Below are positions 12,401 through 23,576 of a stretch of 64,000 nucleotides of DNA, piece by piece (position 1 is the first letter of the stretch; each line of letters begins with the position of its first letter). Origin of the DNA: Triparma columacea (taxonomy: Eukaryota > Sar > Bolidophyceae > Parmales > Triparmaceae); contig BRYA01001451.1 of assembly GCA_030267965.1 (NCBI GenBank), positions 37,677 to 101,676 of the forward strand, given 5' to 3'. Position numbers and translations under genes: made by a program. The notes beneath the pieces were generated by a model that saw only the letters and a program-made list of their open reading frames with translations, searched no databases and was not told where the DNA came from.

Positions 12401-13089
12401 TTGCGTTATCAGTATCAAGGTTTGTCGTTTCGTTCCTCCTTGTTGTCGGACTTATAGTCCACTCTCACCTCCCAGTCACAGTACTTAGGGTCTTTATACT
12501 TTTTCCCCTTCTTGCCGCCATGCGCGAGCCTAGGAAAAATGTAAGGACAACGCTTGTGTTAGAATAAGCTCGACACTTTCCCTTCGAGTGCCCTCAGCCA
12601 CCGAACATTACCCGCTGTGTCAAGCTGACTCCAACACTTAATCTCATCCCAAAAAGCAACCTTTGGCCGTCGTTTCTGTCGACACCTAGCTCCTCCCCCG
12701 CCCCCCAATTACCCTCACCTTCGTACTTGTCGCGGCTGCATTGCTTTGCGTAGGCCCCTCCTTGTCATCTGGGTCATGACAGGAGGGCCAGAATCGGAGA
12801 CCACAGCCTCAACCAATATTATGGCACAAATGATCCGCAGCAGAAACTATTGGGGGCGCGAAGGTTAGCTTGTGATACTGCAAGGCTAAGGGTCTAGTGT
12901 GCGCGAAGGAATAATGGCCACAATGCATCCAACTGCCTCCATCTCCTAAACTCGGCCGAATGGAGTCCATCACCCAAAAATGAAGTTCCTGTGTGCTAGC
13001 GCGTCTAAAAAGTACCCCCTCTTCAATAAAAGTGCACCAACTAGCCACCAACGAAAGAATTAGAGAGGAAAACGCCCTAAACTCACCAT
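9406..13089 (-). CDS. Cys-rich type I membrane protein B, paralogue of the neighbouring gene
   Basis: Proposed exons are 13089-13087 (ATG only), 12846-12719, 12529-12469, 12303-11389, 11225-10221 and 10137-9406, all phase-compatible, giving 947 residues. The joined N-terminus (M+FLLRIICAIILVEAVVS) is a good signal peptide, but the ATG-only exon needs transcript proof. The ectodomain has YCDWEP, CTFYLLEWWMPGC, a Thr/Ser/Pro mucin-like repeat, then CTSNTDCFSGICLTSGTC and CDSDDHCASVKC modules. One membrane span (YLIIGVSVGGGLLGLGLIVAF) is followed by RRKNKGKRKR. The tail has CHCNKQLCNVCGQ, two LEAAVLKGDWELVEDI-like helical segments, LLLDEFKGKEEMLIEQL (shared with gene A) and a KEEV repeat. The last four exons are well supported. 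Confidence 0.6.
9826..9990 (-). repeat. Coding minisatellite, KEEV/KEEM repeat
   Basis: In-frame repeat of 12-15 base units encoding about fifteen copies of KEEV, KEEM and KEET in the tail of membrane protein B. It predicts a highly charged single helix. Runs of this kind expand and contract readily, so copy number may vary between strains. Confidence 0.75.
11718..11935 (-). repeat. Coding 24/30-base repeat, PTASPTST mucin-like stalk
   Basis: Imperfect tandem repeats encode PTASPTST and PTASPTSTL units in the ectodomain of membrane protein B. Thr/Ser/Pro density suggests an O-glycosylated stalk holding the Cys modules away from the membrane. Confidence 0.75.
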
Positions 13090-13494
13090 GATTACAGCCT
13101 CAATTTTTGCTCCCGTTGAGTGACTGGGAACCCCGAAAGTATTGGAGATTTTCCAATTTCCTCTGACCCCTTTTCATCTCTCATGCCGGGCTCATTACGA
13201 CTCAAAGTTTGGGTATATTTTAAGTGTCTACCAATGATTGGTACATCGTGAGTACTTTCTTTCTCTCTGAGGTCACCTTTGCTAATTTAGGGAAATCTCC
13301 AACGAACCGACGAGCTAAAGTTTCCATCTCTCAGTTTACACACTCAATTTGACCCCTATGTAACCCCCCCTCTAACCCACCCACCCAATACTACACTCAA
13401 AACCTTCAGTTGCATCGGAAAATCGCTCCGAAAGCCAAAGAATCACGACGACAGGTACAAAAGGGGAGATTGCCCCACCGTTGCCACAGACACT
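13090..13494. other. Intergenic between divergent genes
   Basis: No convincing gene. There is an in-frame ATG at 13183 followed by a possible GTGAGT donor near 13249 and an acceptor near 13411, so the gene at 13495 may have an additional upstream exon. Otherwise it is divergent promoter space. Confidence 0.4.
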
Positions 13495-14688
13495 ATGTCT
13501 TGCTCTGAGGCCTCGTCCTTAGAGGGAGACAAAAAGAGTGTTACAAAGCAGGTCAAACGACGAGCAAATCGGGATAGCCCTAGGAGGAACACGTCCGTCA
13601 GGCAGGTACGTGACACATTCTGACAGGTTGTTTTTCAACCATTTTACTGAAAAAAAATCTTAACCCCACCGGTCGTCCTACCTCGCTCACAGCCACAGCA
13701 GTCATCACCGCCCCTCCCCCCCCCTGTTGCCCCCCCCCCTCATCCCTCCACCTTTGACAGTATTATATCGGTCGCAACCATTCACACCCCAAGGCCTCGT
13801 GACGCGCCTCCAGCACCCCTCCATTCATCTTCCCTCTTCTCCAATCTCCCCTCCATCTCCACAAATGGGAGCGATATGGACTCTGTCAGCAACTGCTCTT
13901 CGGTGACGTGTTGGATGTGCAAGGAGGGATGTAGGGGGAACCACCATCCCGGGGGAAACGAGCATGGACAGAACAATGCAGGGAAGGACAGGTAAGAGGG
14001 TGGTATCGGGGGATTCACATGAAACGGGGGCGACGAGGTTTGGGGTCGATCCGGGACCATTAATAGACCCCCCCTTGGAGACGCCACAGCTTCCTGGGAC
14101 GTTCTGCTAACCCCCCCCCCAACTCTCAGAATTGTCGGCACGTATTTTGTCCCAAGCGATTCCTTCGATAGCGTGCCCTCCGCTTTGCTCGTCCATCAGC
14201 GCGGCTACTCAGGGGACAGCGCCGCCACACTCGATGCATCATCAAGCGACTCTACCAGCATGTCGAGTGGCATCATGAGCAAGGATTCCTCAGTGATGAG
14301 TGGTGTGAGAATGAGCGAGGGATTAGAGAGAGAACCGATGGACGTGGGGAACGATAAGGCGGTCACGTTCAACAGCAACGTCGAGATGTACAGCTTGAGC
14401 GTCGATCGCACCAGCTCCTCCATCGAAACTGTGAGCACCAGCAACGAAAGCAAGGAAGACCTGACAAAGCGGGAGGGGGGGGACCGCGAGGGAGGAAAGT
14501 GGAAAGAAAACGCTCCCCACAATGGTGGGAGAGAGCCCGAAGATGGCTTTGCGATGTCTTCGACGACACTCTCGACGGGTCGAAAGGTCTTGACGCCACT
14601 GAGCGACAGCTACAGTGAGAGCGACAGCGATGGGATCGCAGGGGAGGAGGATGAGTTCGTAAATAGCTGGAGGATGGGGGAGATCTAG
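13495..14688 (+). CDS. Ser-rich protein of unknown function with a CxxC motif
   Basis: Exons 13495-13605, 13693-13991 and 14130-14688 join in phase for 322 residues. I do not recognise a family. The N-terminus is basic (QVKRRANRDSPRR). A Pro-rich stretch follows, then a compact Cys/His segment NCSSVTCWMCKEGCRGNHH that could bind zinc. The last two-thirds are Ser/Asp/Glu-rich and look disordered, with many SxxE/SDSD sites. The second exon's acceptor (CTCACAG at 13692) was chosen because it is the one that keeps phase 0. The start could lie farther upstream in another exon, since the reading frame stays open before 13495. Confidence 0.5.
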
Positions 14689-14915
14689 TAAGATTGGAAA
14701 TGCGAGAGACGGAAAATGTTTTTGGTCAATACGTGCAGTTTTCTTCATTATTATGTTGAAACAATCACTGTCCACTGTCCTGAAGGTTGCTTGAGGCGCA
14801 GATTGTGACAGCTTTTCCTTGCCCAATTTCACCCTACTTTCGCCCCAATTTCGCCCTAACACAGTTCTTCCTTCTTTCATTTCCCCCCGCTTAACATAAA
14901 AAGTGTAAAACAACG

Positions 14916-17900
14916 ATGCAAAGCAACTTCCAGACCTCCTCTTCCTCCTCTTCTACATCTTTAATATCCTCCCATCCCCTTCCTCCCCTAAACCCTCCGT
15001 TGACACTCGTTACTACGCTAGCTAGCAGTACACCTATATATGTACCGCTGCATCCACTACCGAGATTACTGTGCTTTGGGCCCAATCTTCAATGGTTAGT
15101 CTGCTGAAAGTCGAGATGGTGGGGGGAGGAGGGGTGTGTGGAGTGGGAGGATTGTTAGGAGGGGTAGTAGAGTGCGAAAGGGGGGGAGGAGATGGGCGTG
15201 AGGAGGATATAATATTGGGAGTCGGTGTGTCTTGCGCCTTTTTGTTGGCGTCGCTTCTGGAAGGGAAAGTCACACAAACTCTCACACCTCTCCCCCCCCC
15301 CTCTCAGGTCCAAGGTTGCGTTCTCTTCCCGCACCGACTCCATAGATTCCTTCTGTGACCGTATAGAAGCAGTAGTAATGGGCTCAGACCTCCTCCTTAC
15401 CCACTCGGTCCACGGTTCCTCTACTCACCTCCACGCCTGCTCCATAAGCCAGCAGACCACTCACAAGCTGTTTGACCCCGACGTCCTTGCGAAGTTAGGT
15501 GCCCCGATAACGATCCGTCCTACTTCCCCTCTAACCGCAATAATCGCCGGCCGCAAGGGCGGGCGTCTTGCTGACCTCCGTGTCCGCGGCGGCGACGGCG
15601 GCGAGCTCTGGGACTGCGGCCTCGAGTGGTTCGCCTACGACCCCTCAGGCGAGCGCGGCCTCGGGGGCTCCTCCACCGTGCACTCCTTCTACGACCCCAG
15701 GGGGGGATGGACGTCGTGGGAGACGAGCGGGAACATCACGGGGGGGGGATTCACGAGCACCAGGGTTTACTGGTGCCTCAAGTCGGGGGGAGTGGAGGTT
15801 GAAGAAATTGGGGGGGAAGAGGGGTGGAAAGTTGGGGGGAGGGCGGTCTGCGGGATCAGTGAGGGAAAGGTGAGGGAGAGAGGAGAGGGCATTCCGTTAA
15901 CCCCAGCGAACGTTGTTTTGACGATCGAAAACTGCTAACGCAAACCCCCCTTCCGGGTCGTCGCTTCACCTCCCACACCCCGCAGTTTGAGGGTGGGCTG
16001 GTCGTCAGGAACAAGAACAGCGTATCAATATACGACGCTAGAGGTCGAACCGTTGAGGTGAGTTGAAACGAGGGCATGAAGCTACGAGCGGCGAGAACAC
16101 ACTGAACAAAATACGCAACTCCCTCACTCACCTCACCTACCGCCTTTCCTGCCATCGTCATTCTCACCGTTTCGCCCTTCGCTTCGCTCATCGCTTCACC
16201 AACCTTAGCATTTCTCCAACCTTACCAACCCCCACTCTTCCAACACCACGAACCTGGCGGTAAAGTACACCCCCGACTCCTCTGGCATGAGTCTGATCGA
16301 GAACGATGCCAACTTCATCAGGGTTTACCCGTCGTCCACCCTGCCCCCGTCGGCGCAGCCCTCGGCTTACGCAGGGGACTGGCTCCTTAAGGGGATCAAC
16401 GGAGCCTCCACTGTGAAGAGGTGAGAAACGAAAGGACAGGGAAACAAAACAAGCACACCCACATTAACGCGACCCCCCCACCTCCCCTCCCCCCCACCTC
16501 TCTTAGGGGCATGCTGGAGGGCGAGAAGAATCTCCGTATGCTAGAGTCGGGTAGTGCAGGCGAGATGTTTGAGATCGATCAAAGCATCCACGGGCGGGAC
16601 CTGGCCTCAGCCGGGGGGGACAAGCCTCCTGGGGCCTTGCAGGAGGCGGCGGCTGCCACCGTGGAGGAGGAAATAATCGTCAGCCCAAAGCCGACGAGCT
16701 CACAGTCCCACATCCCCTGCCCTCGGCTTTGCGGGTTCACGTTCTGGGGAGGGGGGAACGGGTCGGCCCCAAAGACAGGGTACGGGAAGGAGGTCGGGTC
16801 CGGCGTGGTGTTCAATAACGGGAAGGTTGGAGACGTGTGGAAGTGGTGGGCAAAGAAGAACGGGGGAGGGGGGAGGTACCCGAAGACGCTGAGGGAACTT
16901 AACAACGCTATGTCGTCTTACAGGACACTACAGTGGTCGACGCCGAACCAGGACGACGATGACGACGAATCGAGCGACGAGGACAGCGAGGGAGAGGGGG
17001 AGGGAGGGGGAGGAAAAGAAGGAGAAGGGAGGGTCTGGATAGCCAGCGACGCAGACAAGGAAATGGAGGGATGGGGGGGATGGGGCTTGAAGATGGGGCC
17101 GATCGAAGGTGAGTCGCGAGCTTCGTGCACTGTAAGGGCACAGTTCTTAACCAACCTATTTCCCCAATACGCACCCCGCCCAGGTGAGGATATCGTGGTC
17201 CTGCTCACGAGGCAGACCCCCTGCATTCTGCATTCTAAACAACCATGTACTCCTCCCCTCCCTATCACTCTCAATTACCAGTGCCATTCCTTGAACCCGT
17301 TTTCCTCCCCCCCGTCAGCCCACTGCGCTCCCCTCCGCCTAGCCCCATGCGTGGCATATTTAGGAGAGAAACTGCTACATTGAAGAGGTCGATCTCATCC
17401 CCCCTGCTCTTCCGATTTAAAAAGGCAGTTGTAGGGCTGAGCGACGACTTCTACAGCTCCCTGGGGTCCGTCAGCTTTGACGAAAACAAATTAATCCACG
17501 AGAGCTCGAGCCCCGCCGACGGGCTGACGAGAGGCATTATCGCGTCGGGCAGGAAGAAGAGGGCCTTGTTCCCTAGCAGCACCGCCTTCACTCACAAAGC
17601 CAAAGCACAGGATCCCTTTGTATTGACTCAGTCTTGGAACGAGGAAAGCGACAGCGAGGATTCCTCCCAACAAGGGTGCCCAGGAGACGAGCAGAGAGAG
17701 GAGTTGAATCACGGTAGGGTTGCATTATGCGCTGAACATTGAATTCATCATGCATTAACTCCTTTTTTCATTCATTCTTCTGCATCACCTTTGGACACGC
17801 AACCTCTCAGCCCTATTTAACCCCCCCCCCTCCCCCCTCCCTCTTTCCTCCTTCCCCTGATTCAGATCCAGCCTCCCTCCCAGGTTCCTACCCCTCCTGC

Positions 17901-18885
17901 CTATCGTCCCTTTGCCTGTCTAACGCCTCGATCTACCACACCAGGGGTAAGCCGTCCAAGGCGCGCTGCATGAGACTTCTCAGCACGTTAGTGAGGGGGA
18001 AGAGAGGGGGGAGAGGAGAGGAAGGGGCGTTGGGATCAAAGATGGTGGGAAGGGTGCTAGGTAAGCAAGCGATCAGAGTGAGGAAGGAAACATTTAAGGC
18101 AAAAATAGGGCATGTAGCTACGGAGCAATATCTAACTAACGAGCGCAACCAACGCATCGTCATAGACCTCCACCCGAACGACCCGCAGTTCATAACCATA
18201 GTCTTCTCCATCCTCCGTCACACTCCTCTGCTCCCCAAGGGAGAGTCGGACAGGTTTTCTCGAATGGGTCGGATATACGGGGACATGCTGGGTCGTTGGG
18301 GAGAACTCGAGGAAATGGCCATCTGCGGGAAGCACATCTCTCTCCCACCCCCCTCCCCCTCCGTCCTGACCTTCGGCTCAATCTGCGGGGTCTGCGGCAA
18401 GGCCGGTGACGGAGGTTCGTTCTGCAGGGGCTGCAGAAATTTCAAGCTGAGGTGCGGGGTCTGCGAGGGGAGAATATTTGGGAGCTACGTAATGTGCTTC
18501 AACTGCGGACACGGGTTCTGCCTCGACCACGCGAGGGAATGGTTCAGTGAGGTGAGAACGAGATGGCGGGAAAACAGTTCGCATGCGCTCAACTCCATAT
18601 GTAACGCGACGCCCTCCCTAACTGCCGCCATGATTCTTTCGCTTATCGCAGAACGAACAGTGCCCGACGGGGTGCGGGTGCGAGTGCCAAAGGGAGACTT
18701 ACGGGAAGGTCGGGGGGATGGAGTATATGGACGAGGGGGGCACGGAAGGAACGGTGGAAGTCCCAGGGATTGGCAGGAGGGGGGTGTACGACGGAAAGGC
18801 GATGAGCATAGGGATTAAAGTGAGCATGAGCGAGGACGCTAATGGGAGCTCGAGCGTTAGCGTGAGCGACGACGACAACATGTAA
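14916..18885 (+). CDS. WDR59: GATOR2/SEACAT subunit, WDR59-like
   Basis: Eight exons fit in phase (14916-15094, 15308-15869, 15986-16057, 16209-16420, 16507-17108, 17282-17713, 17866-18551, 18652-18885), giving 992 residues, close to animal WDR59. The C-terminus is diagnostic: YGDMLGRWGELEEMA is followed by zinc-binding CGVCGK...CRGC...CGVCEGR, then CFNCGHGFCLDHAREWFSE and CPTGCGCEC. This RING-like end is shared by WDR24, WDR59 and Mios of the GATOR2 complex, which relays amino-acid sufficiency to TORC1 at lysosome/vacuole membranes. The N-terminal half is beta-rich and plausibly a degenerate WD propeller, but the repeats are weak. An acidic insert (DDDDDESSDEDSEGEGEG) lies in exon 5. Exon 6 could alternatively begin at 17184; the chosen join keeps the frame. 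Assignment among the three RING subunits is less sure than GATOR2 membership. Confidence 0.72.
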
Positions 18886-18902
18886 TATTGTGATTTTTCT
18901 GA

Positions 18903-19749
18903 TCATGTTATAAGTTTTTCTTCTATTAGAGCGGCATCTACCGCGGAAGCTATTATATCTCCGCCTGGCACGCTCTCTTCTATAATCTCCCAGCACTCAT
19001 CGTCTATTTTGCTCCAATCTTTCGAAGAAAATACCATCCTTCCCTTCGCTGGGATTCCCGGGGCGTCAATATAGCCAATTTCCTCCACAGTCTCGAGGAG
19101 CTTCGAGGGGTCCGTAGAAGCGTCAATCGAAAGGTTCAGGAGGGTCACGTCAAGATCAAGAAGCTTTCCCACTGAAGAAGCTGTCATGAAGCCCTCTTCC
19201 TCCTCCCAACCGGAGAGGACAGCCATGACGGAATTTGACTTCGACGTATGACCTTTAACGTGACCAAGGGTGGCGTCAAGAACTCCTGAGGAAGAGACGG
19301 ACCAGGGAACGGCGAACACAACATTCTGAGGAAATTCCATGGATGCATTATAGGGAAAGGTGGAAGGAACGATCATTCGAAGTTTTGGAAACAGCGAAGA
19401 GAAGGAGAGGAGGTTGTTGTTGTTCATCATTATCGGAGTAGACGGTAGGAGAACCGACGAGAAATTTGAGGAGATTTCGTGAAGCGTGCTGGGGAGAAAC
19501 GAGAAGATAGATTTAAGTCAGCTTCCAAAGTAACCCCTTCCAAAGTAAACCCCCCCCCTCGTACCTCTCTTTGTCCGCTATACCGCTTTGAAGTCCCTGA
19601 GAATCATCCAAACAAGAATTGGCCGTGGCATCCAAGGCAACAGTGAAGCCATCAGGAAGGCTAGGGACCCATTGTCCAGACTGCGAGTCATAGTAGGTCA
19701 TACACCGTCGTTCTAATCGTTTTAATGGATTGAATCGACGAAGAAGCAT
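18903..19749 (-). CDS. Hypothetical protein
   Basis: Exons 19749-19565 and 19488-18903 (GTACGAG...CCCCAG) give 256 residues. I do not recognise it. The N-terminus is basic (MLLRRFNPLKRLERR), and the rest is mixed with no membrane span. Recognisable segments include MTYYDSQSGQWVPSLPDGF, AVPWSVSSSGVLDATLGHVKG and EIGYIDAPGIPAKGRMVFSS. Its stop codon lies 17 bases from that of the WDR59-like gene on the opposite strand, so the two transcripts must overlap at their 3' ends. Confidence 0.6.
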
Positions 19750-20069
19750 TTTAAAAGAAGATTTCCCAAGTCTCCTCCCCCTCCCCAATTATTTCCGAAT
19801 TTTCCACTCTCCAGTTTTGAATACCTCCTGCCGTTTTGGTCGACGTTTTTGGTTTTATCATCATCATTGGCCCATGAGTGACCAGGGTGAGCATGATACT
19901 ATACATTTGCTGCGAGAATTGGAAGGTGGAAGGCTGCCTTGCCACCGCCTCCAAAATCCATTTCCCCCTACCTCCACAACCCTCCACTTTTCTCCGCATG
20001 CCATAACCCACCCCAACTAACCCCATTTCCCCCTATTCAACCACTAAAACATATTCAGGTTCGACTACA
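19750..20069. other. Intergenic, divergent promoter space
   Basis: No convincing gene. It lies between the divergent hypothetical gene and the PAH-E2F gene. C-rich and T-rich tracts near 19961-20010 lie before the ATG at 20070. Confidence 0.5.
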
Positions 20070-23000
20070 ATGGTGACCTCCTCCTCCTCCTCCTCCACAG
20101 CCTCTGCGGCTCCTCCTACCATTGTTGCACCTCCAACCCCCGCTTCTGTGGCTGACACAACGGCATTGGATGACTTCAAGTTTGAGGAGGCGCTAAATTA
20201 CATCAAAGAGGTGAAGGATGAGATCGGGGAAGGAGGGGTTTACGATGCGTTCCTAGAGACTATGGAAAAATTAAAAGCCAAGGAGGTCGATGCGCTCTGT
20301 GCCATCCCCACGATCAAGAAGCTACTCGAAGGCCACAGCACGATACTTCTTGGCTTTAGCACGTTCCTTCCTGAAGGCTACAAGATGCAAATTCGCTCCG
20401 ACAGTGTTGCAGACCACGCTCCGACTCTGCCTTCGACTCAAACTCTGACCTCGACTCCTCACTTGATAACTGAAAACAAGAAAGACGCGTTCTACGTAAA
20501 TGTGACGAACGTTTCAGCTTGTGGGGGTTGGGCCGGCGTGAGGAGGGAGATGGAGGCCTTCGTGGTGGGAAGGTCAGGGTTATCACTGACTGTGAGCGAC
20601 CCCAGCGTAAGGGCCATGAAAGGAAACGAGGCGTCCGGAGGACTGGACCTATTTGCCTACGACAAGAATATAAGGAAGATCACACTTCCCCACATTGAGG
20701 AGGTGAGAATATACGATGGGTGAAGTGACGAGCATAGCGATTTCCAACCCTTTCGTGACTTCTCGCTTCTCGCTTCTCGCTTCTCGCTTCTCGTTCACCC
20801 GCAGCTCGGAGACTGGGCCTTCGGGGGTTGCAGCAACTTGAGTGTGGTGGAAGCTCCCAGGCTGACCAAGCTCGGGCCCCACAGCTTTGCCATGTGCAAA
20901 AGCTTGACGAAGGTGGCAGTGGGAAGCGGGGAGGACACGGAAAAGAGGTGAGGTGGAGGCGGAGGGCGGAGCGAGGGGCGAGGGGCGAGGGGCGAGGGGA
21001 AAACTATCGGCGTAGATGTTGCCGAAGATGCACTCCCTCTCAAGTCTTTACTTCCTGTCATCCTCACCCGCTTATCACACAGGTTCGGAACTAATGTTTG
21101 GAAGCTCCCCAAGAGGGTGGGATCGAAGAGAACGAAGCCGCCAAAAATTTCTCGAGGGGGGGGGTTTGTATTTTCTCTCGACTCCTTTGCTCCCAAGGAG
21201 GAGTACGAAGGGGAGGGAGTTAAGAAGGGGCAGAAAAGAAAACAAGATCCCATCCCAAGACAGCACCGCCCAAAACAGCAACATTATGGTACGAGGTACT
21301 CGAATGAAGAGCCACCGCCCCCATATCCCCCAAGTATCCCACAAGAAATCCGACCGCCCCATGTTTCTCGTAAAAAATCCTCAATCACAGTGCTTGTGAA
21401 GAAGCTCAGGGCGGCCTTGGATTCCGCTGGCGCCAAAGGGGTCGAGGCGTCGAGTTTGGTGACTATCATGGGATGCAGTAAGAGGAGGGTCTACGACGTG
21501 CTTTGTGTCATCGACGGGGTTGGCCTTCTTGAAAGGATAGGGGGGAAAGCCAGCCGAAAGATTTATAGATGGAAATCCGATCAATTACGCGCGGTTGAAC
21601 GTGCAGCTGCGGGCTTGGGGGCGGGCTCGGGCACGGACACAGGAGCAGAGGGGGAAGGCAGCGCCGAGGATACGGGTGAACGGTCCAACCTACCGCTACC
21701 GACCCACGACCTGTTCTCAGCGTTTGCACCACCGGCTCAAGGCTCAGCCAACCCCCCCGCGTCGAGGCCAGAAGGTCCCAAGGAAGGCGAGGGAGCCAAG
21801 GAAGGCGAGGGAGCCAAGGAAGGCGAGGACATCGGCCCTCAGGTTGCCAAACTGAATTCAGAGATATCCTCCCTCGACACCATGATCGACGAGACTTTGT
21901 CCAACCTCCAAGCCTCGCGCTCAGGCCTTTACGTTTCGAAGTCGATAATATCCTCGCTTTTCGGCCCTGGGAAAAAGGTCGTCGCCGTAGGAGTCGGGGA
22001 GAAGTCCAAGGTTGACATCAAGGTCGATGGGCCGGCCGAGGGCGGGACCGTATTAATCAAGAGCACCAAAGGGGCAGAGGCAAACGTAATTTTTGGGGAT
22101 GTGAAAATAGGGACGAAGGAATTTGACATTGACGGGTTCGACATGATTGAGGAAGAGGGGGAGGAGGAGGAAGAGGAGGAGGAGGAGGAGGAGGACATGG
22201 ACATTGATGAGTTGAGGTTTGAGGAAGAGGGAATTGAGGAGTCGAGTGCTGAGGAAGAGGAGATGGAGGATGCGAAGGAGGGGGAGGAGGAGCAGGAGCA
22301 GGAGCAGGAGGAGGAGTGGGAGGAGGAAAAGAAGGTCAAGGCTAAGGTCAAGGGTAAGGTGAAGCAAAAGGGCAAGAATAAGGCGGAAAATGTCGTTTTC
22401 AACTCCGAGCAGGCCGCGGAGGTAATGACTAGGCTCGTCTCTTACGTGGCGTCCGAGCTCGTGCGGTCCGGTTCGTGTGCCCCCCCCAGCTCCCTCTCTA
22501 TAGCTCGGGATATGCTGGAGGGCTGGCACGTTAGGGTGAAACCTAGGAGGAAGGGGCCGCCGTGGCTGGACAAGTACTACCACGACGGGGCGGGGGGGGT
22601 ATGCAGGTCCATGAAGGAGGTTTTCAGGAGAGTTGTGAACCCAGAGATACAGAGGGAGGAGAATGACGCTGACGAGGAGGAGGAGAAAACGAAGGGCGAG
22701 GGGGGGGGGGGAGAGGCTAGGAATACTGAGGCTGAGAGGTTCAAGGAGGAGGAGGAGGAGGAGGAGGAGGAGGAGGAGGAGGAGGAGATTGAGGAGGAGG
22801 AGAAGAAGGAGGAGAAGGAGTCTGTGGCCGGTGGCATGTCCGTGTTTGGTCCCACCGTCAGTACCGTCTCCGTTCCTGCAGCCTCCGCCTCCGCCTCCGC
22901 CTCCGCCTCCGCCGGCAGCAGCAGCGGGCTCGGCGACACGGGATCCTCGCCCCCCCCCTTCGGAGGACTTGGATTCATGGATAGTTCCTTCTTCGAGGAG

Positions 23001-23246
23001 CCGCTCTTCTCAACAACGCCGGCAGGGGTGGAGTCGGAGGGGGGGGGGTCGGGGAAAGCGCGGGGGAAAAAAAGGAGGGACAGGGAGAGGGTGGGGTGCT
23101 CTAGGTGCAGGCACTCTAAGAACGGGTGCCTGCAGTGTAACCCTCACCACCCTAGGTACGCGAAGGGGGGGCGGGGGAAGAGGACGAGGGGGAGGAAGAA
23201 GGTACGGGAAGGTGGAGGGGGGGAGGAAGAGGAGGATGAAATCTAG
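20070..23246 (+). CDS. Sin3-type PAH domain - LRR_5 - E2F winged-helix fusion protein
   Basis: Exons 20070-20702, 20805-20947 and 21083-23246 join in phase for 979 residues. Residues about 34-110 are a paired amphipathic helix domain as in Sin3 (FEEALNYIKEVKDEIG, YDAFLETMEKLKA, LLEGHSTILLGFSTFLPEGY). Two LRR_5-type units follow (GDWAFGGCSNLSVVE, GPHSFAMCKSLTKV). Exon 3 carries an E2F DNA-binding domain (GCSKRRVYDVLCVIDGVGLLERIGG, with the RRxYD core) and then an E2F dimerisation/marked-box segment (EISSLDTMIDETL, GLYVSKSIISSLFGPGKKVVAVGV). Two Glu-rich tracts, a conserved middle segment and a terminal CSRCRHSKNGCLQCNP Cys block complete it. Exon 3 has no in-frame ATG before the winged helix, so the E2F part depends on the upstream exons. 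Expected role: nuclear regulator of cell-cycle-type promoters with a built-in corepressor-scaffold domain. Confidence 0.8.
20759..20793 (+). repeat. Seven-base tandem repeat (CTTCTCG) in an intron
   Basis: Five perfect copies of a 7-base unit lie in the pyrimidine-rich part of intron 1 of the PAH-E2F gene, just before the acceptor at 20804. They extend the polypyrimidine tract. A related G-rich array (GAGGGGC units) lies in intron 2 near 20970-20998. Confidence 0.8.
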
Positions 23247-23576
23247 AGGGGGGGAGACAAAAACAACGGGGGGGGATGGAGGGGAGGAGGAGGGGGAGGA
23301 GTGAAGGAGGAGTGGGGGGGAGGGGGAGGGGGAAACGCAGGGGGCGTAGTTATTTCATTTTGTTGCCTAAAATCCGCCACGGTTGCTAAATTTGGCAGAC
23401 CCTTTAAATAATGGTAGACCCTAAATAATGTAATATCCCATGAAGGGATGAATTTACTTCTCCACTTTTATTTATGCAACAACACGGCACTTTATGGCCA
23501 GCCTCTCGCTCCAAGACCGACTTTAGACAAACTTTAGTTCGGACAGCCTTAAATCCAACTAATCAAGCGCAAAGAG
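23247..23576. other. Intergenic between convergent genes
   Basis: No convincing gene. A purine-rich extension of the upstream gene's 3' end (about 23247-23340) is followed by AT-richer sequence with two short related segments around 'ccctaaataatg' near 23400-23430. Confidence 0.5.

Noticed and set aside
12809..13051. Reverse ORF of 80 residues (MVASWCTFIEEG...).
   Set aside because: Lies in the first intron of the proposed gene B model and has no recognisable domain.
21929..22978. Reverse ORFs rich in Ser or Leu opposite the PAH-E2F gene.
   Set aside because: They are antisense of Glu-rich GAG/GAA tracts.
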